A model generated the notes under the pieces. The model was not told the origin of the DNA and ran no database searches. It worked only from the letters and a program-made list of their open reading frames with translations. 64,000 nucleotides of DNA, taken from assembly GCA_944990035.1 (NCBI GenBank), contig CALYLX010000077.1, positions 186,001-250,000 of the forward strand. Direction: 5' to 3'. Positions 11,473-22,440 of the stretch are shown one piece after another. How positions within the stretch are numbered: position 1 is the stretch's first letter; each line of letters opens with the position of its first letter. The stretch is from Clitopilus passeckerianus (lineage: Eukaryota; Basidiomycota; Agaricomycetes; Agaricales; Entolomataceae). The translations under genes were made by a program, and so were the position numbers.

Positions 11473-14343
11473 TCAGACATCCAAGTCCACACCTTCCTCT
11501 TGAATATCTGCCGCTCTTCGTGGGCCTGCTCCCTCCAGCAGCTTGATAACTTCTATATCACCGCTGTGAATGGCGAGGTCAAGAGCCGTCCTCGCCTCGC
11601 CTCGCCAGAGCCAGGGTAGCTGTGCCTGTGCATTGATATCGATACCCGATCTACGTTCCAGAAGGATCTGCACATGGTCTTTTTTGCCCAAGGAGGATGC
11701 CTTATGAAGCGAAGTCCGTCCGTAGTTGTCCTTTGCATTAAGATCTATTTCTCCCGACCCGATTAGGAGCGAAAGGTATGTTGAACTACTTTTCCCCGTG
11801 CATGCTACATGGAGCGCAGTTTCGCCTTGATCATACCGTGCATTAATATCAAGGTCAGGACATCCTAGCAGAATTTCAACCACTTCTTCCAAGCCCGAGC
11901 CTGAAACCGCTAACCGGAGCGCATTCATCGACTCATCAGGGGAATTGACTTCAATCCCAGGGAGGTTCAGGAAGAGCTTAGCGATTGGGATATGCCGACC
12001 TGCAATGGCCGCCATAAGAGGGGTGTAGTCGTCCAGGTCCCTGGCATTAACGTCTATAGCTGGGCATGCGAGCATTGTTTTGACAATGTCAATGTACCCC
12101 TTCTCCGCTGCTTCGTGAAGAGCCCCCGAGTTAAGAATGGAGTCGACATCATAGTGCGCATTGCTGTACTTGTTTTGAATGGCTGGATGGCTCAGCAATA
12201 CCCGAGCGATCTCAGGGTGGCCATGCTTGCACGCGAGCCGGATAGCCTCACCAACCCCAAACTCCCACAAGAGAGATGCATCATAGTCAAGGAGAAGGTG
12301 TACGATGTTGATGTGTCCATTGCGTGTAGCAGCACCCAAGGGGGTGGAATATAGCACGTCTGTCGCATTAATGTCAACACTACGTGTTTCAAGTAGAAAT
12401 CTTGCCACATCTGTGTGGCCTTCAGCACATGCATACATAAAGGGGGTTGCTTGGGTGCTCGATAGTCGGTCGGGAGTATGTGGGTGTTCCTGAAACCAGT
12501 TCAGGAGGCCATAGATTGCAGCAAAATGAGCCTTTCCTCCCAGATCTGGAATATCCCGTTCCGACCTTCCTAGCAAGAGGGCCTGTCGTTCGGACAGAAA
12601 CTGTCGAACACGAGGCGGAATTTGACCATTGTGCAGGAGGGTTGACCGGTGGGTGTGGTGACCTAGGTTGAAAACCGTGTACTGAAAAAATGGATACGAT
12701 TCCATTCGATGTGGGAACTGAGAGCGTATCATGTACTCTTTATCTCCGGCGTCAACGTCAGAGAGGCTTCGGTAGATAGCACAAATTGTTGCCATAAAGG
12801 TGTGTGGATCATCGAACGGTTTCTCTTGATATTTCTGGAAGAAATCATGCGCCGTATAGTCTATCATATTATCAGCAACACCCATTAACTGTTAAGTTGC
12901 AACCTACGGATGAGGTGTACTCCAGTTCCTTCATTGATGGAAATGAGGCCACAACATACAGATATTAAGGTGCTCTCGTCGGAGATAGCATCCGGATCCA
13001 ACTCTGTCGAATCCAGGTCCACAGCCAATGCTGCTAGAAGCTCAGCAGGTTTCAGGGGTCTGACGGCACAAGTGACCCAGAGGATCGCCCGAAGAGCAAG
13101 TGAGCTCTCCTCTTCGCTTTGGCCCGTGATTCTTTCCAAAGTCAGTTCATACATGCCAGCAAGGGTTGTCGGTAAATCCTGGATAGCCTTGCGTAGGCTC
13201 TTGATGGTGGTTACACCTCCCAAGGCGGAGAGTTGCAGTGCGGAGAGGAGAAACCTGCGCTACCAAGTTAGAATAGATATTTATAATCTAGGAAAATGGG
13301 CTCGATACTCACATTCCATCCGACTTTGACCGTATGTGGTCCACCACTTCCGAGACTACCTCTTTCTTACTCTTGAGAAGTGATCGAAGCTTGGGTAGAC
13401 GCTCAATCTCGCGAGTGATGAACGTCTCAAAGTCCCGTTTCGGAGCTTGGATGCGTACATCAGGATGCGGTATCTGCTCAAGATGCAGCTCTCGCGAGGT
13501 TACAAAAAGCGACCGTCGGAGGGATAGGAGAATATTCATTATTTCATCTCGAGTGTCGTCCTGTAGCTCGTCCAATGCGTCAACGACCACGAAGACCCTG
13601 GTGACCAAGGCCACGGATGACACCAGAGCAGAGTGGAGTTCAGACTGCGTTGGTTTAGTCCCCTGTTTTCTGCAGGTAGCAAAGAGGGTATCGCAGATAT
13701 GACGTTCCACAATGTCGGAGGAATCGGCGAGCTGCTGTAGGAGACAAGCCAGGATGCGAGAGATAGAAAGACTATCGTTGTACCGACAATAGGCAAAAAT
13801 GGTAATGGCCTCCAAACTGGGATTCAGTGCGTGGTCTTGAAGATAGCGAATAATGAAAGATCTGAAAGATCGGTCAATTGTCAATTTCAAGCTTAACTGC
13901 CTGATAGATCATATTCTTACGAAAGAATCGTCTTTCCAGCCCCTGCTACGAGGTTCAACATCAGAAAGTGGTGGGATAACTGAAGCCTAGGGTGGACTCA
14001 CGTATACCAACTCCCCAGAACGTCTTAGAATGACCAGATATCCAAGTATCGAACTTTGGTTCTTCCAGGATCCATGAGCACGTTCCCGGAGCTACTTTCT
14101 CGTACGTTTCCTTCTGTATCGCGTACTGATTGACGGAAGCGAATTCTGCTAGCCATTTGGAGACTGTATACCAGGTTAATTCCTTTTACGAACACGCCAG
14201 AGTTGGGTCTCACCGAGAATATGATCTGTGAGAGGTGCTGCGTGGGCGATATTGGTGAAAGTGAGGTTTCCCCCCACTGTGTAAGTTCCTGAATGGACAG
14301 ATGTTGTGGCAGACACGGTGGCGCTTTGATTGGATGGATACAT
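11473..14343 (-). CDS. NACHT-ankyrin NLR-type protein 1 (866 aa)
   Basis: Predicted STAND ATPase sensor. Exons: 14214-14343, 14002-14163, 13921-13945, 13313-13861, 12908-13254 and 11473-12860, summing to 2601 nt with a stop. The N-terminus has SGTYTVGGNLTFTNI, then NQYAIQKETYEKVAPGT. The NACHT domain has Walker A GIPGAGKT (encoded across the 25-nt exon 3), Walker B VFVVVDALDEL, and sensor LFVTSREL. A winged-helix part reads LRAILWVTCAVRPLKPAELL and the NACHT end reads LIHYTAHDFF. Nine ankyrin repeats follow (from ATPFMYACAEGHTDV to RTALDLAIHSGDIEV), with ALHVAC and SLHKAS cores. In fungi such proteins take part in self/non-self recognition; which ligand this one senses cannot be told. Frame, splice sites and domain order all look intact. 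Its 3' end faces TBC relic 4. Confidence 0.88.
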
Positions 14344-15350
14344 TGTTGGCGCTGTCGTGCAGCGAAGGTATAGTCAGTTCGTCGACTGTCCTTCCTGAAA
14401 CCTGTGGAGAAAGGTGGCCAGAGCGGATTCGAGCTCAGGCTGGTGGGTGTTGGTGTGGATGTCAACGGCGGAAAACGGTAGCCGAGCCCTTCACCTGACC
14501 ATTTAAGCCGGTTCTATTGGCGCACAGCATCTACAGACGCCAGGCTCAGGTGACTATGGCCACATGTTCAATCAGACCACAAGCGCTCTGAAGAGCAGGT
14601 GATTTGGGATAGAACTTTATGACCGCCAAGGCGATACATTGCATTACGGTAATAATCTAGACGCAAGCTGTCAGATAGCGAAGACGGATAGGCTAGGTAG
14701 ATGTTCAAGAATATGGTTAAACACCCTGTACTCTCCGTGGCCACGTCCCGATAGATCTGTTTAGCGGAAGCCAGATAATCTATGACCTCAAGGACGGGAA
14801 GGCCCATCCGAATATAACGAGTCCAATGGAATTGAGTCCCAGCAGCGCGTAGAGAATAGAAAGAACCAAGCAGAGGTTATATTATGACAGCACTCTCCAA
14901 TTCCACGAGCTGAGAGTGGTTTCCCTAGAGCAAAGACTGTTTGCTAGCTTTGACCCAGGTCTATCTTTGGTTGATGTATGAAGGCAGGAAGTAAGCATGG
15001 TGAGCGTCCCGATTTGGGGACAAGTTTGGCGAGTTGATGGACGATCCTTTTTCTTCCACCACCACCAATACGCCTGGACGATACCTAGGGATACGGCATA
15101 TGGAGGCTGCCTATTTCTCCTAGAATTGGCTATCTGGATTAGCTGTTTTAAACTAAACCCATCGGACCACTATCTTCGCATTTTTCCCTCATGTCAACGG
15201 CAACGCCTTTCGGCATAGCGAATGGCTCGCCTCCGCCTGCAATCAGGCCGCTCGACGAAGCAAGCTCTTTACACTGAAGTACGAAGTAGATGGCCCAAAC
15301 TTGTGCGGGATCACAAAGAAAAGTCTCCACCCTGTCCGATGTAGTGAACA
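14344..15350. other. Intergenic DNA upstream of NLR-1
   Basis: No recognisable gene. It presumably carries the NLR-1 promoter. A small minus-strand frame at 14568-14807 has no family features. Confidence 0.45.
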
Positions 15351-16860
15351 GAAACTATGTCATCGTCAGTCCAAAATTTCTATCTATCTCAACTATCTCA
15401 ACTGACTCGTCTTTCATGCCACAGCTCCCGGGTGGTTCACACGGCACAGATGGAAGTTTCGTCAGTCATTTCCAGTACGTACGTACATTCCGAGGTCTTG
15501 TCTCCTCGTCATTCTCAAACACCCTCCTCATAGACGAAAACCCTCAATCCGGCACCGCGGATCCTTGAGGGCGTCCCTCAACACCTTCCTCACTCCCTCC
15601 GACAAACTTCTGGCCCTCCTTGGAGTCGTTCTCCCTCCAATGTCTACGAATTCGCCTAGGGAGCGTCTTGGACCCGGTCCTGGAATTGGTCGGGATTACT
15701 AGAAAACCGTTGAGGGCCGTGGATCCGAATATGCCAGGAAGCTTGAGAAAAGGAGCATGTTGCCGTTCTACGTGCTACCAAGCCTCCTCATGCTGCTCTC
15801 GTACGATATGCCGACGCTGGAGCTGAAATAGCATGAAATTGACTACCTGCTGTGGAGGCCACCTATTGCAAGCATCTACCCCACTACCGCGGTAGGTTCT
15901 CTTATACCAATTCCGCTGAATAAAAAGCTGACGTTAACTCTTGCTACAGGTCCTAATAGCACGTAAAGCAGTCCTTGCTCGACTCCGGGAAGGTGGAGAG
16001 GGTGGCGAAGATATGGGTATCACGCATTCGGTCCCAAGCACTCTGGCGCATATAGTGGACCACATCGAGGAGGTGAAGGTAGGCGAGGTGAAAGAAGAAG
16101 AAAAGGCGGAAGTCCCGATACCCGATGGCGACGCATCGCTCAATGAAGAACCAGAAGAACATGATGACACCCCACCCTCATCACCATCTCAATCCACCTC
16201 GCCACTCCCACCATTCCCTGTCGTTGTTCCCTGCCATCACCTTCCTACAAATCACCGGCTCCTTCGACCCACTCCCTGACCAACCTCCTTCGACATGTAG
16301 GCCATCTCCTCGAGGAATGCCCACATGCCCACCATGCCCTCTACGTCGATGAGATCATGGGCCCCAAAAGCGTCATCTTCGCATGGGGGGATGTGAAGAT
16401 ATTAACACCCGTCCCGAAGATCTCGTCTCCACAACCCGAATCCAGCTTTGACTACAGACAACGCCTTCACCGCTCGGCGCGCTCTCTCCCAAATCATTCC
16501 GCTCCCACTCACGCCCCGTACCATTTTCCATCTGATCCACCTGCTGAAACCTGGCCATCTGGACCTCTAGACGTCCGAATCAAGTCGCTGGGAAAACGCA
16601 TGAGTTGTGGATGTTGGCTGTTGGCCGTTGGCTCTTTGATCATGACAATGATGGTGTTGTGGTCACCCGCAGTCAAGCCAGTATTGAACCTCGAAGTCGA
16701 AACGACATCATGGTTGGGGAAGGAGACGATCCTCCAACGGTATGAAGTGACGGAGGGGTATGGGCATCCATCCATATCCGGCCCTGCACTTGCTTCTGTC
16801 AAACGAAGCGTAGACCTGGACCTTGACGTCGTGCGGGGTCAATGAGGCTTGATGGTGTGA
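15350..16860 (+). pseudogene. TBC-domain Rab GAP relic 5
   Basis: Pieces in family order: YEKR-like MLPFYVLPSLLMLLSYDMPTL near 15757-15818 (equivalent to SPLPSYALSNLLTVFSHDMPTL of relic 2), then DYLLWRPPIASIYPTTAV. After an intron it reads VLIARKAVLARLREGGE (15950-16000) and the acidic linker to about 16190, then EIMGPKSVIFAWGDV near 16350-16395. Stops occur before DYLL and within the linker, and the N-terminal half of the TBC core is poorly preserved. Beyond 16400 similarity fades into an open frame with no recognised features. Confidence 0.6.
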
Positions 16861-16879
16861 TACTGAGAGTAGGGGCAAG

Positions 16880-17450
16880 GAGAAGGAGGATGAGACAGAC
16901 GGCCTGTACCTTGGTACTGCTGTACGTTCATTTTCACGTCCACTTCCCGAATAATGGCTGACCTTGATATTCGTTCATAGGCTATTTTCTTCGACAACCC
17001 TTTTCCAAGGAACTCGCGCGGAATACAGCGAATATGACGATGATATTGGCATGGTGGACGATTGCTGAATCCTTGCCCTATCTTTGCCTCTCGTCAACGT
17101 TGTCAAGAGACATGTTTCGTAGACGGCCCGACTTCAAACTCGGGTGCGCAAGCCACAACTCTCCGAGGACGTCGAGGAGAAGGTGTAAATACTCTACACC
17201 TGCCCGTTTTGACGAAGCAACAAAACACGCAAGCAAGAGAATCGACTACATCTCCGACCCTCCCTCGCACTCTCCCCCTAACTACCCTACCCAAAGTCCA
17301 TCCACACCCACACCAGCTGCGGTACTTACGGACCGCTCATGCATCTGTGCTCTCTCGAAGCCCATTCCTCTCAAACCCATGAACCACCCTACACTGGGTC
17401 CGCAAACCAACAGCCCCCATCCCGAGTAGCATCTGCTTATTTCCGTCAGC
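16880..17450 (+). pseudogene. Possible TBC relic 6 (short)
   Basis: VYLGTAV at about 16905-16925 is followed by a putative intron ending in ttcatag at 16980. Then comes a stretch with EYSEYDDDIGMVDD, which resembles the start of the acidic linker in other copies (EDGEERMGMAHS). Everything downstream is out of frame. The evidence is weaker than for relics 1-5. The stretch 17450-18120 holds nothing I can assign and is probably the 3' side of NLR-2. Confidence 0.35.
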
Positions 17451-18124
17451 TTCTTGCTCGAGAAGCTGGGGCTATCACCGGGGGGCAGGCGATTCCTGAA
17501 GACATGAAGCTGGCGAAAAGGAAGACAGTGAAATATGTGAAACAATCCTCAGTCACAACCTACCTCTGGTGCGCAGTTGAAGAGCGAAGCAAGCGATGGC
17601 CTCCAGTTTCCTTCACCAAACCGGCACTCATCCTCTCTCATCCCACGTCGTATTTTCCCTCTTATTTCCGTTCGGCGAGCTTCCAGGTTTCTCGCCTCCT
17701 GCCCGCCGTCCTTTCAACCGTACTGTGGACTTGACAAGTAACCATGCCAGCCGGGTTGGTGATTCAGAAGCAACGACAACCTGGAGAAGCTAGCCGCGCA
17801 CATAGAGGAGATGTTACGGCTACTCTCGAAAGAATGGAGGACGTTGGTGGTGGAGTGCTTTGGCGTCGGCGATGAGGGAAGAGTTGTTCACAAGCTCGTA
17901 ATGAAACGCAATGGGCATCCAGTTAATTTTACAGAATGGTTTTATGTCTACATGGGTCAGGATGGGAGGATACATAGGATACATACTGGCGTGTACCACT
18001 GCGGCGTAGAGTGCTTACGATACGTGCGTGGCACTACGTTATGGGGGGCACAGATGTCTTATATCGATCAAAAGAATATAGTGTCGCCTTTTTATGAAGG
18101 AAAGAAGCAGTATGTACTCGGCCT

Positions 18125-21043
18125 TCAAAGTGAACCGCTCTCGTCAGCACTCCCTACATCCGCAGCCTTTCGCCCGCCTGCTTGCTCCAGGAGCGCAATG
18201 ATGGATGTCCTCTCCTGCTGAATAGCGAGGTCAAGAGCCGTTGCCACATACTCGTCCTCTCCCCAACAACCTTTTCGCGTTTTTGCATCGATATCGAGGC
18301 TCAACGCGCAATCCACAAGAACCTGGACGCAGTCCTTCTTTCCGAAGTACGCTGCAAAGTGAAGCGGAGTCCATCCACGTTCATCTCTTGCATTGACATC
18401 CATTCTCCCGGATTGAATCAAGAGGCGAAGGGGTTTTGCGTTTTTAACACAGGCTTTGTGTAGTGCGGTTCTCCCTACGTAGTCCCTCGCATTGATCTCG
18501 AAGTCAGGAATACCCAGGAGGGCTTCAACAACTTCATCGTCCTGTTCATAATCGATGGCGCTGTGTATTGCATTTGACCCCCAATCGTCTTGCGCATTAT
18601 AGTCTATGCCTGGTACGCCAAGGAGGAGCTTGGATATTCCACTTTGCTTGTGGCCACTCGTGATAGCCGTCATGAGAGGAGTCATCCCCGGGTTAGTAAG
18701 GGGCGAGTTGACGTCGATATGAGGGGCAGAAACAAGTAGCTTCACGATCTCGGTGTTTCCGTGAGAGATTGCTAGATGGAGGGCACCTCGATTGAGAATA
18801 TTGTCTTGATTCTTTTGGATGTCTGGTTGGTTGAGCAATAGCTGTATGACCTCAACGTGGCTATACCCCGACGCCACCTTGAGAGCACCTTGCCCTGCAA
18901 GAACGGAGGCGCCTGAGCTAAGGAGGAGTTCTACAACCTTGACATCTCCGCTTCGCACTGCGAAATCCAGAGCCGTATACTGCAGACCATCTTCTGCATC
19001 GATGTCAATCACGCCCGATTGGAGAAGAAAGGTTATGAGTGGAATGCACGCCGACCCCCCAGCACACGCCCACATAAATGGGGTGGCCTGGTTGCGGGAC
19101 GGTTGGATAAAAACACTGGTATCTGTGGCTTCCTGAAACCATCGTAAAAGGCCATGGAATGCGGCAAAGTGAGCCATATCACCGTGGTCGCGGGACGACT
19201 CTAGCACCACTGGCATTGCAATATGAAGGGGTTTTTGTCGAGCCAAAGTTTGTTCGACGTAAACAGGAATTTGACCGTCGTGTAGAAGGGTTGACTGGTA
19301 TGTGTGATAGCCCAGATATTCGATAGCATAGTTATTCAACGGGTAGTCCGAGAGTTCTTCCATGTAGAACAGATTGAGCGGCCTTCCAGCGTCGATCCCC
19401 GACATATCTCTGCAAAAAGCGCAGATTTTAGCCAAGAAGGTGTGAGAGTCGTCGAAGGGTTTGCTAGGATGGCTCCGAAAGAAATCATGGGTCGTGTAAT
19501 CTATCGTGGTGTTAGAGAATTGATGTTGAGCTACAAAATCAGACCTACGAATGAGGCGTGCTCCCGTGTCTTCGTTAATCGTGATCAGCCCACAGCAGAC
19601 AGAGAATAGTGTCCTCTCGTCTGTAAAGGCCTCTGGATCCAGTTCTCTGGAATCTAAGTCTACAGCCAACGCTGCAAGAAGCTCCTCAGCCATCAGAGGT
19701 CGAGCAGCGTTCGTAATCCAGAGGATAGCGTGGAGAGCGAGTGAGCACTCCTCTTCGCTCTGAGCCTTGATTCGTGCTAGTGTTAATTCATAGGTATCCC
19801 TGAGTGACCTTGGTAGCTCCTGGATCGCCTTTCGTAGGTTCTTGATGGTGGTTACGCTACTTAAAACAGCAAGTTGTAGTGCCGAGAGAAGAAACCTGCA
19901 TTCAGCGGTTTCAGTGATAAGACGCGTAAACACATAACGACACCTTACATTCCGTCTGACTTTGACTGTATGTCATTAACCACCCCCGCGAGTACTTCCT
20001 GCTTGTTCTTGAGGAGAGATCGAAGTTTGGGCAGGCGTTGAATTTCACGACTGATGACTACCTCTAAGTCTCCCTTCGGAGCTTCGATACGTATATCTGG
20101 ATCCGGTATTGCGTCAAGATGTAGCTCCCGTGATGTTGCGAATAGATACTGATCCAGGGATACCAGAGTATCCATGAGCTCCTCTCGTACATCATCCTGC
20201 AGCTCGTCCAAGGCATCCATGACTATAAACACTTTCGGTGATAGAGCCATAGAAGCCTCCAAAGCAGACCAGAGTTCTGACTGCGTAGGCTTGGTCTCTT
20301 GTTTACTACATGCAGCAAAGAGGTTATCGCGGATATGTGACTCCACAACTTCGGATAAATCAACCAGTTGTTGCAGAAGGCAAGCGAAAACTCGAGCAAG
20401 CGTGAGGTTGTCGCTGTAGCGACAGTAGGCGAAAACGACTGTGGAGTCTGATCCTGGAGTCGCTGCACGCTCCTGGAGTTGACGAATCACGAAAGATCTG
20501 TGACTATATAAGTCGCCACGAACAACGTCGGATGATTGGCTTCCTCACGAAAGAACCGTCTTTCCCGCGCCAGCTGTAGGTAGTAGTGTCAGATGTGTAC
20601 TTTCAATATTGCCGATCAATACTCACGTATCCCTACTCCCCAGAAGGTCTTAGAGTTACCAGATATCCATGCGCCAAATTTCGGTTCATCAAGAATCCAC
20701 GAGCACGTTCCGGGTGCCACCTTCTCGTACGTTTCTTTCTGGATCGCGTACTGATTAACTGATGCGAAGCCTGCCAGCCATTTAGATACTAATATTGCCC
20801 GAGTTAGACCATGTAATTATCAGATAGAGGCACGATCTTACCAGGTGAAGAAACTGCAACTTCTTTCGGACTGTTCACGATAGTATTAATGGTGATGTTC
20901 CCCCCTGCTGTATAGTTGCCGGACTGAACGGAAATAGCGGCAGTTGAGGCCGTTGGGTTCGATATGTTTGTCAATGACAGCTGCCCGAGCTTCTCCGGAA
21001 TAGCAATTGACCTATGAACATCAGCTCGAGTTAGCTGATTCAT
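18125..21043 (-). CDS. NACHT-ankyrin NLR-type protein 2 (886 aa)
   Basis: Paralogue of NLR-1 with the same exon plan: 20842-21043, 20627-20788, 20549-20573 (25-nt Walker A exon), 19949-20497, 19549-19895 and 18125-19500, summing to 2661 nt. The N-terminus is the longest of the three and contains NPTASTAAISVQSGNYTAGG followed by NITINTI. The NACHT motifs are GIPGAGKTVL, VFIVMDALDEL and LFATSREL. The winged helix contains LHAILWITNAARPL and the NACHT end is LIHYTTHDFF. Nine ankyrin repeats align one to one with those of NLR-1 and NLR-3 (for example WTPLHFAAYFGKKDC), so the array has not been reshuffled since duplication. Exons 2, 3, 4 and 5 have the same lengths as in NLR-1 (162, 25, 549, 347). 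It appears functional. The start at 21043 is the first ATG before the conserved N-terminal block. Confidence 0.88.
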
Positions 21044-22440
21044 ATTGCTTGGGGTAATTTTTGTAGATGAGAGCCTAAGGTCTGTGTAGATAAGTTCGGG
21101 AAGGCACGGTTGAACGTTGATTCGAGATGTAGGTCTATTTCTTTCGCAACATTCAGATGTGCCTAGGTCAGAGCAAGAGACAGAGAGACGATCAGGCGAG
21201 CGCTTCATGGCCAAGTGCCCATTTAACGCCACGGGCGCTCGTTGGGCGCTAGTTGAATTCTTGTACACCTGAAAAACTTTCGAGAGATTTGACTGCTTTC
21301 CTTGACGCCACGGCAGGGATTTGCTTTCAGTAGTTTGAACAGATTGACTATTTCTTAGCCGAGAAGTTCGCCAAGGCCTCACCGTGACGATGAGGTTCAC
21401 GAAACAAGCAAGGTCTCTCGCTTGAAGTGATGCCCGCATCAGAGTCCGTGTTTGCAAAATTGCAACTGTCAACAACACCGATCACCACTTTCGACCACAA
21501 CGACCACAACGAATGGTCCCAAGAATATAGCCGTCCAGCAACTGGATAATCGGTCTAACTATCGTGAAAACTCAATGACTTCGTTGGACCATCACATTGC
21601 CAGAATATGGAGCGGGAATAAACGCATCGTGAGTTTTGGTATTGTCCAAGACAATTCTGAACTGACCTTTTCGCTCTTCAACAGTCTCTATTCGCCAAAT
21701 AGTCAAGACTCAGAAGATGTCGCCTCAAAACCTCTCCAGCGAATTCAAAGTAACCATGGGGTTCGGTGAGGCCCAAATTACCCGTTGTATTGGGTAGGTA
21801 CATGCCCTCTCCCACTCCTCGTCTGTTAGGTATCTTACCCGCATTTGACAGATGCTTCTTTCTGTCCCTTTTTGCGCGCCAACACCAGAAATCCCACTCC
21901 AGCATCCTAGTCGTCTGGCTTTCCTGATACCAGGCGGCCCTGCGCTCGACGTCTCCACGACATATCCCAGATCCTTCTTTCGCCCTTTCCGGATCGAGAT
22001 TGGGGCTTTGGGCCTGTAGCAAGAAATCAATTGAAGGCGACTACATGCGTCATATGCGCCAGCCGTCAAGCACAATGACCTTGTCATCCTGTCCTGTGTG
22101 GCTAGTTCTTGCGTATACCTACCTGTTGCTGTGTGTCCTCTTTTTTCGGCTTTCTGGTCATCTTTATCTAACATTGCTGCCTTTCAACAGACCGCCACTT
22201 GACTATGAACCAAACATCTTCGCACTCCAACAAGGCGGCGGGCACGAACCCAACGTGGGTATGAGCATGAACGCCAACTCAGCCTGTCATCGTCAAGGAC
22301 TGCCTTATTGCCGGAATTGGGACACCTATAATTATCTAGCACTTTTTCTGGAGCGGGTGGATGGCAGGGTTCGCAAATTTGGAGGAGAGGTGTCGACATT
22401 CTGTTTCCAACCAAGCTACCTCTCAATGACGAGAGAATAT
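21044..22440. other. Intergenic DNA upstream of NLR-2
   Basis: Contains the NLR-2 promoter; GCGAGCGCTT and GGGCGCT words lie at about 21195-21250. Open frames on both strands (plus 21452-21769, minus 21725-22174, plus 22000-22446) have no recognised family, signal peptide or paralogue here, so none is called. Confidence 0.4.

Noticed and set aside
21678..22174. Minus-strand frames of 114 and 149 codons
   Set aside because: No recognised domain, no paralogue in the window and no splice-supported extension; left as intergenic.
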